In this document: positions 8,465 through 16,643 of the stretch, one piece after another
Layout of the letters: each line of letters opens with the position of its first letter
Numbering within the stretch: position 1 is the stretch's first letter
Assembly: GCA_015066005.1 (NCBI GenBank)
Contig: SVPF01000023.1
Coordinates: 1-42,919 of the forward strand
Direction of reading: 5' to 3'
Origin: Oscillospiraceae bacterium
Lineage (GTDB): Bacteria; Bacillota; Clostridia; Oscillospirales; Acutalibacteraceae
DNA length: 42,919 nucleotides
Translations under genes and position numbers: made by a program
The notes under the pieces: generated by a model
Seen by the model: only the letters and a program-made list of their open reading frames with translations
The model's database searches: none
What the model was told of the DNA's origin: nothing

Positions 8465-9274
8465 ATGCCAAAAACAAGATTAGATGTTGCCCTTGTTGAA
8501 CAGGGCTTTGCTGAAAGCCGTGAAAAAGCCAAGGCAATTATAATGTCAGGTATCGTATTTGTTAATAACCAAAAATCTGATAAAGCAGGGAACACTGTAA
8601 AGCCTGACGATGTAATTGAAGTTAGAGGTAAAACCCTTAAATATGTTAGCCGTGGTGGTTTAAAGCTTGAAAAGGCAATGCAGGTTTTCCCAATAACACT
8701 TGAAAATACCGTTTGCGCTGATATTGGCGCTTCAACCGGTGGCTTTACTGACTGTATGCTTCAAAACGGCGCTAAAAAGGTTTATTCAATTGATGTGGGT
8801 CGCGGTCAGCTTGCCTGGAAGCTTCGAACCGACGAGCGTGTTATTAACCTTGAAAACACAAATTTTCGTTATGTAACAAGGGTCGAGGTTCCTGACGAGC
8901 TTGATTTTGCTTCGGTAGATGTTTCCTTTATTTCGCTTTATCATATTTTTCCTGTTATGCGAACTCTTTTAAAGGATGGCGGTGAGGCTGTTTGTCTTAT
9001 AAAGCCTCAGTTTGAAGCGGGCAAGGAAAATGTCGGCAAAAAGGGCGTTGTAAGGGACAAGGCAGTGCATATTGCGGTTGTTGAAAAAATAATTGATTTA
9101 ATACTTGAAAATAATTTCACCCTTTTGGGACTTGATTTTTCTCCCATTAAGGGTCCTGAAGGCAATATTGAATATCTTTGCCATATTAAAAAGACCGAAA
9201 ATGCTGAAAATTTATGTGAAATTACAGCAGGTGAGGTTGTTGAAAAATCCTATAACGCATTAAAGGAGGGATAA
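8465..9274 (+). CDS. tlyA: TlyA-family 16S/23S rRNA 2'-O-methyltransferase
   Basis: A 269-residue TlyA/YqxC-type protein. It has an N-terminal S4 RNA-binding domain (about 3-60: RLDVALVEQGFAESREKAKA) and an FtsJ/RrmJ-like methyltransferase domain opening at VSRGGLKLEKA. The SAM-binding motif is DIGASTGGFTD at 86-96, followed by the later block IKPQFEAGKENVGKKGVV. The ATG follows the dxs stop by one base, with AAGGAG overlapping the dxs end. Position between dxs and nadK is the usual one in Clostridia. Ribose methylation of rRNA is the known activity; the exact target here is inferred. Confidence 0.93.
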   Translation: MPKTRLDVALVEQGFAESREKAKAIIMSGIVFVNNQKSDKAGNTVKPDDVIEVRGKTLKYVSRGGLKLEKAMQVFPITLENTVCADIGASTGGFTDCMLQNGAKKVYSIDVGRGQLAWKLRTDERVINLENTNFRYVTRVEVPDELDFASVDVSFISLYHIFPVMRTLLKDGGEAVCLIKPQFEAGKENVGKKGVVRDKAVHIAVVEKIIDLILENNFTLLGLDFSPIKGPEGNIEYLCHIKKTENAENLCEITAGEVVEKSYNALKEG

Positions 9275-9279
9275 CCCGA

Positions 9280-10125
9280 ATGACAATAGGTGTTTTACCG
9301 AATCTTGACAAACGCGGTGCAGCCGAGGTTGTTGAAAAACTTGGCGTTTTTCTGAAAAACGAAAGGGTTAAGGCCTATTTACCCGATACTATTTGCAGTC
9401 CAAATTACGAGCACGTAACTGAGGAAGACCTATATAAACTTTCCGATGTAATTATTACAATCGGGGGTGACGGTACAATTATTCGCTACGCAAAGCGTGC
9501 CGCGCTTGATAATAAGCCCGTTTTGGGCATAAACGCAGGCAGAATGGGTTATCTTGCTGATATTGAACAAAACGAATTAAACCTTATTTCTAAGCTTATA
9601 AAGGGTGAATATCGTGTTGAAAACCGTATGATGCTTTCGGTTTCGGTTTTTGAAAACGGCAACAAGGTTGGTGAATATTCCGCCCTTAATGATGCTGTTA
9701 TTACAAGCGGATTTATTTCACGTATAATTGATATTTCGGTGTCGGTTGAGAGGGATGCTATAAATTACCGCGCTGACGGTCTTATTGTTTCAACTCCAAC
9801 AGGCTCAACGGCCTATTCAATGTCGGCAGGTGGTCCTATAATTGACCCTTCTACCGAAAATATTTGCATAACTCCAATTTGTTCACACTCACTCTCGGCA
9901 AAGCCTATTTTAATGAGTGCTAACACAACCTTATCGCTTAAATCATTCTCTAAAAAGAGAACTGAGATTTATTTAACTGTTGACGGTCGAAAGGTTGCAA
10001 ATGTTAAACCCTATAGCGAAATTAAAATTACAAAATCTAAAAATTCTGTTCAGCTTATCCGTTTAAGCGACCGTTCATTCTATAAAACAATGTCGGTAAA
10101 ATTTAAGGACAGCAGGAGTGTTTAA
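9280..10125 (+). CDS. nadK: NAD kinase
   Basis: A 281-residue ATP-NAD kinase. The catalytic GGDGT sits at 62-66 in TIGGDGTIIRYAKRA, followed by LGINAGRMGYLAD, the NAD-binding ALNDAVITSG, the YRADGLIVSTPTGSTAYSMSAGGP block and the C-terminal beta strands. It phosphorylates NAD to NADP. The ribosome site AAAGGAGGG overlaps the end of tlyA. Its 3' end holds the ribosome binding site of argR. Confidence 0.95.
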   Translation: MTIGVLPNLDKRGAAEVVEKLGVFLKNERVKAYLPDTICSPNYEHVTEEDLYKLSDVIITIGGDGTIIRYAKRAALDNKPVLGINAGRMGYLADIEQNELNLISKLIKGEYRVENRMMLSVSVFENGNKVGEYSALNDAVITSGFISRIIDISVSVERDAINYRADGLIVSTPTGSTAYSMSAGGPIIDPSTENICITPICSHSLSAKPILMSANTTLSLKSFSKKRTEIYLTVDGRKVANVKPYSEIKITKSKNSVQLIRLSDRSFYKTMSVKFKDSRSV

Positions 10126-10126
10126 T

Positions 10127-10576
10127 TTGAAAAATAAAAGACAGCGCGAAATTCTTTCCATAATTGAAGAAAAGGTTGTTTTCACTCAGGAAGACCTTCA
10201 AAATGAGCTATTATCGCTTGGCTATAACGTTACACAGTCAACCGTTTCACGCGATATTAAGGAACTAAGGCTTGTTAAAAGTCACGACGAAAATGGCAAT
10301 TACCGATATGTTTCGCATAATTCCAAAAACGGTGACCGCGATATCAGCCATTATCACGATTTGTTTTCAAAATCGGTTAAAAGCGTTGATTATGCACTTA
10401 ACAATGTTGTTATTAAAACCCATTCAGGTATGGCTTCAACCGCTTGTGTTGCACTTGATACAATGCTCGGTGATATGATGCTTGGCTCACTTGCAGGCGA
10501 GGATACAATTATAATTGTCACCCGAAGCGAGCTTCACTCTAAAATTTTAGTTGACAAAATTAACAATATTTTATAA
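10127..10576 (+). CDS. argR: Arginine repressor ArgR/AhrC
   Basis: A 149-residue ArgR. It has a winged helix-turn-helix N-terminal half (QREILSIIEEKVVFTQEDLQ and VTQSTVSRDIKELRLVK) and a C-terminal hexamerisation/arginine-binding domain with GDMMLGSLAGEDTIIIV. TTG 10127 is chosen because AGGAG (10114-10118) lies eight bases before it; the in-frame GTG at 10118 overlaps that ribosome site. No ARG-box search was possible by eye, but location between nadK and recN is the standard clostridial context. Confidence 0.93.
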   Translation: MKNKRQREILSIIEEKVVFTQEDLQNELLSLGYNVTQSTVSRDIKELRLVKSHDENGNYRYVSHNSKNGDRDISHYHDLFSKSVKSVDYALNNVVIKTHSGMASTACVALDTMLGDMMLGSLAGEDTIIIVTRSELHSKILVDKINNIL

Positions 10577-10590
10577 TTTGGCGGTTATTT

Positions 10591-12240
10591 ATGCTTAAAT
10601 TTCTTCATATTGAAAATATCGCTGTTATTGAACAGTCTGATATTGAATTTAAAGCCGGATTTAATGTTTTAACAGGTGAAACGGGTGCCGGCAAATCAAT
10701 TTTAATTGATGCAATAAATGCTGTTTTGGGTGAAAGAGTTTCTAAGGATTTAGTGCGTAACGGCTGCGACAGTGCGCTTGTATCGGCTGTTTTTGGCGAT
10801 TTAGATGCTGTAACGCTTAACATTCTTAAGCAAATGGATGTTTTGCCCGATGATGACGGTAATATCTTAATTACCCGTAAGCTTTCTTTAAGCGGCAAGG
10901 GCTTAATTAAGGTTAACGGTATACCTGTTACGGCAACTGTTTTGCGTGAAATATCGCGTAATTTAATAAATATTCACGGTCAGCACGATAATCAGGCGCT
11001 TTTAGTGCCCGAAAATCATTTAAGCTATATTGATGCAATTGCAAATAATAGCAATTTGCTTGATAATTATTACGCCGAATTTAAAAATCTAAACGCTATT
11101 CGCAAGGAGCTTCGCTCACTTGAAATGGATGAGGATGAAAAGGCGCGTAAAATTGATATTTTAAAATACCAAATTGCTGAAATTGAGGCGGCAAGCATAA
11201 AAATAGGGGAGATAGATACCCTTAAAAATCAGCTTAAAATTGCCGATAGCTACGAGAAGACCTTTAAAGCCCTTACAAATGCCGAATATATTTTAAGCGG
11301 GGATGATAATAACGATGGTGTTTTAACTCAGCTTCGCAATGCCGATAAACAGCTTAATATAGTTGAAGTGATACCAAACGATAAGCTGCAAGAAGCGTTA
11401 ACCTTGCTCGAGGATTTACGCTCTGACATTGGTGGATTTTTAAATAATTCGGAATATGGAAGCTTAAATTCGGATGAAATAAATCAAAGGCTTGACTATG
11501 TAACCCGTATTGTGTTAAAATACGGCGGTAGCGAAGAAAAGGCGCTTGAATTTTTTGATAATGCGGCGGCTCAGCTGGAAGCTATTCAGCTGTCGGACAA
11601 GCGTATAATTGAGTTATCCGATCTTTTGGACAGTTCAACCTCGCGCCTTATATTTTTAGCCGAAGAGCTTACCCAAAACCGCAAGCAAACAGCTTTGCTG
11701 TTTGAACGGCAGGTTTGCGATATTTTAAATCAGCTTAATATGCCGAATGTACGCTTTGCGGTTGATTTTCAAAAGGGTAAATATACAAAGCTTGGCTGCG
11801 ACAATGTGGAATTTATGATTTCGGCAAATATGGGTGAAAACCTAAAGCCGTTACATAAAATTGCTTCAGGCGGTGAGCTTTCCCGTGTAATGCTTGCAAT
11901 TAAAAGTGTATTGCTTGATAATGACCCCGTTGGCACAATGATTTTTGATGAAATTGATACAGGTATCAGCGGATATGCGGCTGACAAGGTTGCAAAACAG
12001 CTTCGCTTTGTGGCAAATGGGCGTCAGGTTATTTGTGTTACACATTTGGCCCAAATTGCTGCTGCTGCGAATGAGCATTTGTTAATTGAAAAAAATACCC
12101 AAAACGGCAAAACCTTTACAAATGTTTCTTCGCTTGGTTATGAAGAAAAAATACACGAAATTGCCCGTATAATGTCCGGTACTGACATTACTGAAAATTT
12201 ATATAATTCCGCTAAGGAACTAATAGACAGGAGTTTTTAA
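10591..12240 (+). CDS. recN: DNA repair protein RecN
   Basis: A 549-residue SMC-like ATPase. Walker A is GETGAGKS at 29-36 in a typical N-terminus (MLKFLHIENIAVIE). A QHDNQALL Q-loop region follows, then a long coiled-coil middle. The signature HKIASGGELSRVMLAIK and Walker B MIFDEIDTGISG (from about residue 450) are present, with the late THLAQIAAAA switch. RecN acts early in double-strand-break repair. The start lies 14 bases after argR with only a weak GGCGG ribosome site. It ends one base before tyrS. Confidence 0.95.
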   Translation: MLKFLHIENIAVIEQSDIEFKAGFNVLTGETGAGKSILIDAINAVLGERVSKDLVRNGCDSALVSAVFGDLDAVTLNILKQMDVLPDDDGNILITRKLSLSGKGLIKVNGIPVTATVLREISRNLINIHGQHDNQALLVPENHLSYIDAIANNSNLLDNYYAEFKNLNAIRKELRSLEMDEDEKARKIDILKYQIAEIEAASIKIGEIDTLKNQLKIADSYEKTFKALTNAEYILSGDDNNDGVLTQLRNADKQLNIVEVIPNDKLQEALTLLEDLRSDIGGFLNNSEYGSLNSDEINQRLDYVTRIVLKYGGSEEKALEFFDNAAAQLEAIQLSDKRIIELSDLLDSSTSRLIFLAEELTQNRKQTALLFERQVCDILNQLNMPNVRFAVDFQKGKYTKLGCDNVEFMISANMGENLKPLHKIASGGELSRVMLAIKSVLLDNDPVGTMIFDEIDTGISGYAADKVAKQLRFVANGRQVICVTHLAQIAAAANEHLLIEKNTQNGKTFTNVSSLGYEEKIHEIARIMSGTDITENLYNSAKELIDRSF

Positions 12241-12241
12241 A

Positions 12242-13465
12242 ATGAAAATTTATGACGAACTTGTAGCCCGTGGTCTTATTGCGCAGGTTACTGATGAGGA
12301 TGAAATCCGTGACCTTGTTAATGAAGGTAAAGCAACCTTTTATATCGGCTTTGACCCCACTGCTGACAGCCTTCACGTTGGTCATTTTATGGCGCTTTGC
12401 CTTATGAAGCGTTTACAAATGGCAGGCAATAAGCCTGTTGCTCTTATCGGTGGCGGTACCGGTTATATCGGTGACCCTTCGGGCAGAAGCGATATGCGCT
12501 CTATGATGACACCCGAACAAATTCAACACAACTGCGACTGCTTTAAAGAGCAAATGAGCCGCTTTATTGAATTTGGTGAGGGTAAAGCACAAATGGTCAA
12601 CAACGCTGACTGGCTTTTAGATCTTAACTATATTGACCTTTTGCGTGAGGTTGGTGCCTGCTTCTCGGTTAATAATATGCTTCGTGCTGAATGTTATAAA
12701 CAGCGTATGGAAAAGGGTCTTTCCTTCCTTGAATTCAACTATATGATAATGCAAAGCTACGACTTCTATCATTTGTATAAGGAATATGGCTGTAATATGC
12801 AGTTCGGCGGTGATGACCAGTGGTCAAATATGCTTGGCGGTACCGAGCTTATCCGTAAAAAGCTTGGTAAGGATGCTTATGCAATGACCATTACATTGCT
12901 TTTAAATTCTGAAGGCAAGAAGATGGGCAAAACCGCTTCAGGCGCTGTTTGGCTTGACCCTAAAAAGACTTCACCCTACGAATTTTATCAGTACTGGCGC
13001 AACGTTGGTGATGCTGACGTTCTTAAGTGCATCAGAATGCTAACCTTCTTACCACTTGAAGAAATTGATAAAATGGACGAATGGGAAGGCAGTCAGCTTA
13101 ACACCGCAAAAGAAATTTTAGCTTTTGAACTTACCAAGCTTGTTCACGGTGAAGAAGAAGCTGAAAAAGCACAGACAACTGCCCGTGCAATTTTTGCAGG
13201 TGCAGGCAGTCACGAAAATATGCCTACAACCGAGCTTTCGGCTGATGACTTTACCGATGGTAAAATCGGCCTTCTTTCAATGATGGTTAAGGCAGGTCTT
13301 GCGGCTTCTAACGGTGAAGCAAGACGTCTTGTTCAGCAAGGCGGCGTTAGCATTAACGATGAAAAAATTACCGATCCTGCATATTCACTTGAAGTTTCAG
13401 CCTTTGATGATGAAATTATTCTTAAAAAAGGCAAAAAGATTTTTAACAAATATATTGTAAAATAA
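12242..13465 (+). CDS. tyrS: Tyrosyl-tRNA synthetase
   Basis: A 407-residue class I TyrRS of the bacterial TyrS type. The HIGH-type motif is HVGH at 45-48 in FYIGFDPTADSLHVGH. The ATP/Tyr pocket contains GGGTGYIGDPSGR and FGGDDQWSNMLGGTELIRK. The KMSKS equivalent is KMGKT at about 228-232. The C-terminal S4 domain has LVQQGGVSINDEKITD. AGGAG in the recN tail is the ribosome site. It is the last gene of the operon before a perfect terminator. I see no T-box leader within the operon, so if tyrS is tRNA-regulated it is not by a local T-box here. Confidence 0.96.
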   Translation: MKIYDELVARGLIAQVTDEDEIRDLVNEGKATFYIGFDPTADSLHVGHFMALCLMKRLQMAGNKPVALIGGGTGYIGDPSGRSDMRSMMTPEQIQHNCDCFKEQMSRFIEFGEGKAQMVNNADWLLDLNYIDLLREVGACFSVNNMLRAECYKQRMEKGLSFLEFNYMIMQSYDFYHLYKEYGCNMQFGGDDQWSNMLGGTELIRKKLGKDAYAMTITLLLNSEGKKMGKTASGAVWLDPKKTSPYEFYQYWRNVGDADVLKCIRMLTFLPLEEIDKMDEWEGSQLNTAKEILAFELTKLVHGEEEAEKAQTTARAIFAGAGSHENMPTTELSADDFTDGKIGLLSMMVKAGLAASNGEARRLVQQGGVSINDEKITDPAYSLEVSAFDDEIILKKGKKIFNKYIVK

Positions 13466-13470
13466 AATTT

Positions 13471-13499
13471 TAACCCCCGAATATTCGGGGGTTATTTTT
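13471..13499 (+). terminator. Terminator of the nusB-tyrS operon
   Basis: A 24-base perfect palindrome with arms TAACCCCCGAAT and ATTCGGGGGTTA, followed by five T, six bases after the tyrS stop. Confidence 0.93.
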
Positions 13500-13547
13500 G
13501 TATAATTTACCATTTTTACGACAAGATAATTTCAAGGAGCTGATAAA

Positions 13548-14147
13548 ATGGTAAATTTTAATGAATCAAACACCAAAACAAATCTAATGCGTGCCTTTGC
13601 GGGCGAATCACAGGCAAGAAACCGTTACACCTTTGCGGCCGAAATTGCAAAAAAGCAAGGGCTATATGTTATTGAGGCTGTATTTAACCTTACAGCCAAC
13701 CAAGAGCTTGCCCACGCAAACGTATTTATGAAGCATTTAAGCGAGTTTAACGGCGAAAATATCGAAGCAGACGGCACTTATCCTGTTGAGGTTACAAATT
13801 CAGTTGTTGAATTACTTGAAAATGCTAACCATAACGAAAATGAAGAATATGAAAAGGTATATAAGGAATTTGAAAAAGAAGCCGAAAGGGAAGGGTATAT
13901 GGCGGTTGCAAATTCTTTTAAAGAGATTGCTGAAATTGAAAACGAACATGCAAAACGTTTTAAGCTATTTGCAGATTTGCTAAAGCAAAACAAGCTTTTT
14001 GTAAGTGATGTGGAATGTGAATGGATGTGCCTTAACTGCGGTCACATCTATAAAGGTACAAGTGTACCCGAGATTTGTCCCGTATGCTACCACGAAAAAG
14101 GTTATTTTGTAAGAATTGAATTAGCACCTTATTGTGAGAAGAGTTAA
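13548..14147 (+). CDS. Rubrerythrin
   Basis: A 199-residue rubrerythrin. The four-helix di-iron domain holds Glu20 (GESQAR), Glu53 and His56 (NQELAHA), and further iron-ligand Glu residues in EAEREGY and EIENEHAKRF. The C-terminal rubredoxin-like knuckle has Cys161, Cys164, Cys177 and Cys180. It reduces hydrogen peroxide in anaerobes. CAAGGAG is a strong ribosome site. The C-terminal tail after the iron centre (ELAPYCEKS) is a few residues longer than usual and carries an extra Cys. It stands alone between two terminators, suggesting its own promoter, though I could not pick out a convincing one. Confidence 0.93.
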   Translation: MVNFNESNTKTNLMRAFAGESQARNRYTFAAEIAKKQGLYVIEAVFNLTANQELAHANVFMKHLSEFNGENIEADGTYPVEVTNSVVELLENANHNENEEYEKVYKEFEKEAEREGYMAVANSFKEIAEIENEHAKRFKLFADLLKQNKLFVSDVECEWMCLNCGHIYKGTSVPEICPVCYHEKGYFVRIELAPYCEKS

Positions 14148-14198
14148 ATTGTTAAATATTTAACAAAAGGATAGGTAATAGGGAATATAATAGGTAAT

Positions 14199-14233
14199 AA
14201 AAAAGAGCACCTCAACTTAGAGATGCTCTTTTT
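14199..14233. terminator. Bidirectional terminator between rubrerythrin and tRNA-Leu
   Basis: Hairpin AAAGAGCACCTC / GAGATGCTCTTT with six A before and five T after, so it works on both strands. It lies directly after the tRNA 3' end on the minus strand and about 50 bases after rubrerythrin on the plus strand. Confidence 0.85.
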
Positions 14234-14319
14234 GGTGCCGGTGGCCGGACTCGAACCGGCACGCTGTCGCCAGCGGTGGATTTTGAGTCCACTACGTCTG
14301 CCAATTCCATCACACCGGC
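14233..14319 (-). tRNA. tRNA-Leu (anticodon CAA)
   Basis: An 87-base class II tRNA. The acceptor arm is GCCGGTG with CACCGGC, discriminator A and encoded CCA. The anticodon stem GTGGA/TCCAC holds the loop CTCAAAA, giving anticodon CAA, which reads UUG. The long variable arm is CGCTGGCGACAGCG, and the T arm GCCGG-TTCGAGT-CCGGC. The long variable arm and the A at position 37 fit leucine. Confidence 0.95.
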
Positions 14320-14338
14320 AAATTTATTTGACCTTGCT

Positions 14339-14367
14339 ATTATACATTAAATATTACTTAAAATCAA
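14339..14367 (-). promoter_or_regulatory. Promoter of tRNA-Leu
   Basis: On the minus strand TTGATT (14362-14367), 17 bases, TATAAT (14339-14344), about 20 bases upstream of the tRNA 5' end. Confidence 0.7.
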
Positions 14368-14427
14368 GTGTTTTTTAAAGGAAAATATAAGTTTTTGTTT
14401 ATTTTTTATAAAATAGTAAAAAAAGCC

Positions 14428-14483
14428 ATCGAATAGAAATTTTTCTAACATATAAAGTATCGTTAAGAAAATTTCTATTCGAT
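14428..14483. repeat. Large imperfect inverted repeat
   Basis: Arms of 22 bases (14428-14449 and 14462-14483) with two mismatches, both beginning or ending ATCGAATAG/CTATTCGAT, around a 12-base loop. This is longer than a normal terminator stem and belongs to no neighbouring gene end. It could be a MITE-like remnant, an RNA hairpin or a protein-binding site. Confidence 0.8.
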
Positions 14484-14649
14484 AAAAATTTTAAAAAGAA
14501 TCACAATTATAATATTTATAATGTATAATGTATTTAAAAATTTAAATTATAAGATATAATATAATTTAAATGAATTATAAGCTTATAAAAGGCTTGCTTG
14601 GACCATAAAAGTCTAAAATCCCTGATTTTTCATTATAAGCCCTTCCCTC

Positions 14650-14679
14650 AATTATACAAAATATTCATTTTGTATAATT
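14650..14679. repeat. Perfect 13-bp palindrome with a 4-base loop
   Basis: Arms AATTATACAAAAT and ATTTTGTATAATT around ATTC. There is no T-run next to it, so a terminator role is unlikely. Confidence 0.75.
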
Positions 14680-14757
14680 CGGTATTAAATTTTTTGAGTT
14701 AAAATAATCTTATTCCCCCGATTATACTTATAATATGTTTTGTATATATCTTTTATT

Positions 14758-14793
14758 AAAAAACACCATCCAATATTACAGGATAGTGTTTTT
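14758..14793 (-). terminator. Terminator of the SPFH operon
   Basis: On the minus strand AAAAACACTATCC pairs with GGATGGTGTTTTT (one T-G wobble), loop of nine bases, then a T-run. It lies 18 bases after the SPFH stop. Confidence 0.8.
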
Positions 14794-14811
14794 AAGGTTT
14801 ATACAATTGTA

Positions 14812-15759
14812 TTATTTATCACAGCAAGGGTCTTCTTTTGCTACTTTCTTCGGCTTTTCGGCCGGTTTTGTTGTATTGCCTAATCCTGTTGTTTCAGAAA
14901 AAATAGCATTGTTGGTAACAGCATTTACTGCATCGGTAGGAATAATAAGCTTTGCGGCAGTACCGTTTGACATTTTAACAAGAGCTTCATATTTCTTAAG
15001 CTCTAATACAGCGGCATCAGCACCGGCTTCCTTTAAAGCCAACAAACCGTCAGCCTCGGCCTTTTTAGCAAGATAAATAGCTCTTGCTTCACCTTCTGCA
15101 CGGGCAATTCGAGCATCGCGCTCACCCTCGGCTGCCAAAATCATAGCCTGCTTATCACCTTCGGCGCGTGTAATAGCAGCAGCCTTATGTCCTTCTGCCT
15201 GAAGCAAGGTTTCACGGCGGTCGCGTTCTGCCTTCATTTGCTTTTCCATTGCATTTTGAATTTCTTCAGGCGGAATAATGTTTTTAAGCTCAACTCGGTT
15301 AACCTTCATGCCCCATTTATCAGTTGCATCATCCAAAATGGCGGTCATTTTACCGTTAATTGTATCGCGTGAGGTTAATGTTCCGTCAAGCTCTAATTCA
15401 CCAACCAGGTTTCTAAGAGTGGTTGCGGTAAGGTTTTCTAGTGCGTTTATAGGGTCAACTACACCGTAAGTGTAAAGCTTTGCATCGAAAATGCGGTAAT
15501 ATACAACCGTGTCAATACGCATTGTTACGTTATCCTTAGTGATAACGGGCTGTGGTGCCGAGTCAAGCACCTGTTCCTTTAATGTAACACGTCGTGAAAT
15601 ACGCTGTAAAATCGGAATTTTAAAGTGTAAGCCGGCACCCCAAGTTGTTTGGTATTTACCTAAAAATTCAATTACATATTCGGTTGCCTGAGGAACAATT
15701 TTAAGACAAGAAAGAATGAAAATGAAAATAAGTGCAATAAAACCAATTAAAAACGGCAT
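14812..15759 (-). CDS. SPFH/Band 7 (stomatin/QmcA-like) membrane protein
   Basis: A 315-residue stomatin-type protein. An N-terminal membrane anchor at about 3-20 is followed by the SPFH domain (KIVPQATEYVIEFLGKYQ, then GLHFKIPILQ and KEQVLDSAPQPVITKDNV). An Ala/Glu-rich coiled coil follows at about 180-265 (ERDRRETLLQAEGHKAAA, AEGERDARIARAEGEARA). The C-terminal tail is Lys-rich and ends in a Cys pair (DPCCDK). Family members assemble membrane microdomains and oligomeric cages. It follows the unknown 250-residue protein by three bases, with its AAAGGAG site inside the last codons of that gene. There is no NfeD partner in the window, which sets it apart from the classic SPFH-NfeD operon. Confidence 0.9.
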   Translation of the reverse strand: MPFLIGFIALIFIFILSCLKIVPQATEYVIEFLGKYQTTWGAGLHFKIPILQRISRRVTLKEQVLDSAPQPVITKDNVTMRIDTVVYYRIFDAKLYTYGVVDPINALENLTATTLRNLVGELELDGTLTSRDTINGKMTAILDDATDKWGMKVNRVELKNIIPPEEIQNAMEKQMKAERDRRETLLQAEGHKAAAITRAEGDKQAMILAAEGERDARIARAEGEARAIYLAKKAEADGLLALKEAGADAAVLELKKYEALVKMSNGTAAKLIIPTDAVNAVTNNAIFSETTGLGNTTKPAEKPKKVAKEDPCCDK

Positions 15760-15762
15760 AAA

Positions 15763-16515
15763 TTACATCTCCTTTTTAATTAAAGCGGCTAATAACTTCT
15801 TGTTTTTTGAAAAAACAGGTAAAAAGTTATTAAATGAGTTTAAGAAGTGATTATTATCGGCAAGCATTTCCCTAATTTTTGCGGTAACAGTATCGTTTTT
15901 ATAGGCTGCAGCCGCCAAAAGTGCAACAACGGTATTAATTGTGTCGTTATCGCCTTCAACATAAAAATCTAAAATAGTGTTGTAAAACTTTTTAATTTGC
16001 TTGCTTGTTCCCTCTTCAAAAAGGCGTACCATACGGGGAACCAAATGCTCACCAAAGAAATTAAGATACAAGAAATTACCGTAATGTGCTACGTGCGCCT
16101 TGTATTCATCCTTAAGTGCGGGGAAAATATCAAGCATTTTTTTAGCAAAAGCGTTAATTGCGCTATCACTTACCTTTTGTGCTGTCGGCAAATCAACAAG
16201 GTTGTTTACAACAGGCTTTTGGGCTGCAATACCAAGCTCTTTTCTTAAAGCATCAGAAAAATCAATACCAACAGCAATAGCATCCTTAGCGGTTTGATTA
16301 TCATCAAAAAGCCAAGCGCTGATTTGCTTATATTCGCCAACCTCACCGTTATCAACATCGGCAATTGCAATTGTATAAAGCTTAGTTTCCTCACTACGCT
16401 CAATTTTTACAGATTTAGTATCATTTTTAAGATAGTTTTCATCTACCTTAAGGTCAGCTTCTTTAATAATGTCCTGCATTTCGGCAAGAACTTGTTCTAA
16501 ATATTTGTTATCCAA
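15763..16515 (-). CDS. Hypothetical protein paired with SPFH protein
   Basis: A 250-residue soluble protein that I do not recognise. It has no signal peptide or membrane segment. The N-terminal part (1-90) is mixed alpha/beta with a strand-rich KLYTIAIADVDNGEVGEYKQ region. The C-terminal part (110-250) is helical, with repeat-like helices such as INTVVALLAAAAYKND and FNNFLPVFSKNKKLLAALI. The start is TTG 16515 with GGATGTG upstream; an in-frame stop four codons earlier rules out a longer protein. Tight coupling to the SPFH gene suggests a cytosolic partner of the microdomain protein, but no function can be assigned. Confidence 0.8.
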   Translation of the reverse strand: MDNKYLEQVLAEMQDIIKEADLKVDENYLKNDTKSVKIERSEETKLYTIAIADVDNGEVGEYKQISAWLFDDNQTAKDAIAVGIDFSDALRKELGIAAQKPVVNNLVDLPTAQKVSDSAINAFAKKMLDIFPALKDEYKAHVAHYGNFLYLNFFGEHLVPRMVRLFEEGTSKQIKKFYNTILDFYVEGDNDTINTVVALLAAAAYKNDTVTAKIREMLADNNHFLNSFNNFLPVFSKNKKLLAALIKKEM

Positions 16516-16547
16516 TGAAATTCACATCCAAAAATTATATTTCTTTT

Positions 16548-16576
16548 ATTATACAACATATTTTCCCTTTTGTCAC
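16548..16576 (-). promoter_or_regulatory. Promoter of the unknown-protein/SPFH operon
   Basis: On the minus strand GTGACA (16571-16576), 17 bases, TATAAT (16548-16553), 32 bases before the TTG start. It is back to back with the rsmA promoter. Confidence 0.65.
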
Positions 16577-16586
16577 CAAAAATTTA

Positions 16587-16615
16587 TTGTAAATATAAAA
16601 ATGTTATTGTATAAT
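16587..16615 (+). promoter_or_regulatory. Promoter of rsmA
   Basis: TTGTAA (16587-16592), 17 bases, TATAAT (16610-16615), 28 bases upstream of the rsmA ATG. Confidence 0.7.
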
Positions 16616-16643
16616 ATATTTTACTAAGATTAGGAGCTGTTTT

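Larger units (their letters stand above)
14320..14811. other. Non-coding stretch of about 490 bp
   Basis: A very AT-rich gap between tRNA-Leu and the SPFH gene with no credible gene. It holds the tRNA promoter, a 22-bp inverted repeat (14428-14483), a 13-bp palindrome (14650-14679), a short direct repeat ATTATAAGC (about 14574 and 14632), and the SPFH terminator at its right end. The block at 14580-14650 is less AT-rich than its surroundings, but I recognise no RNA family in it. Confidence 0.7.

Noticed and set aside
13500-13547. Promoter for rubrerythrin
   Set aside because: TATAAT- and GATAAT-like hexamers exist, but none has a fitting -35 at 16-18 bases.
14580-14650. Possible riboswitch or T-box leader upstream of a gene
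   Set aside because: No conserved core could be recognised and it lies after, not before, the flanking genes on both strands.
14735-15076. Plus-strand open frame of 113 codons
   Set aside because: It is antisense to the end of the SPFH gene, begins in its terminator and has no ribosome site.
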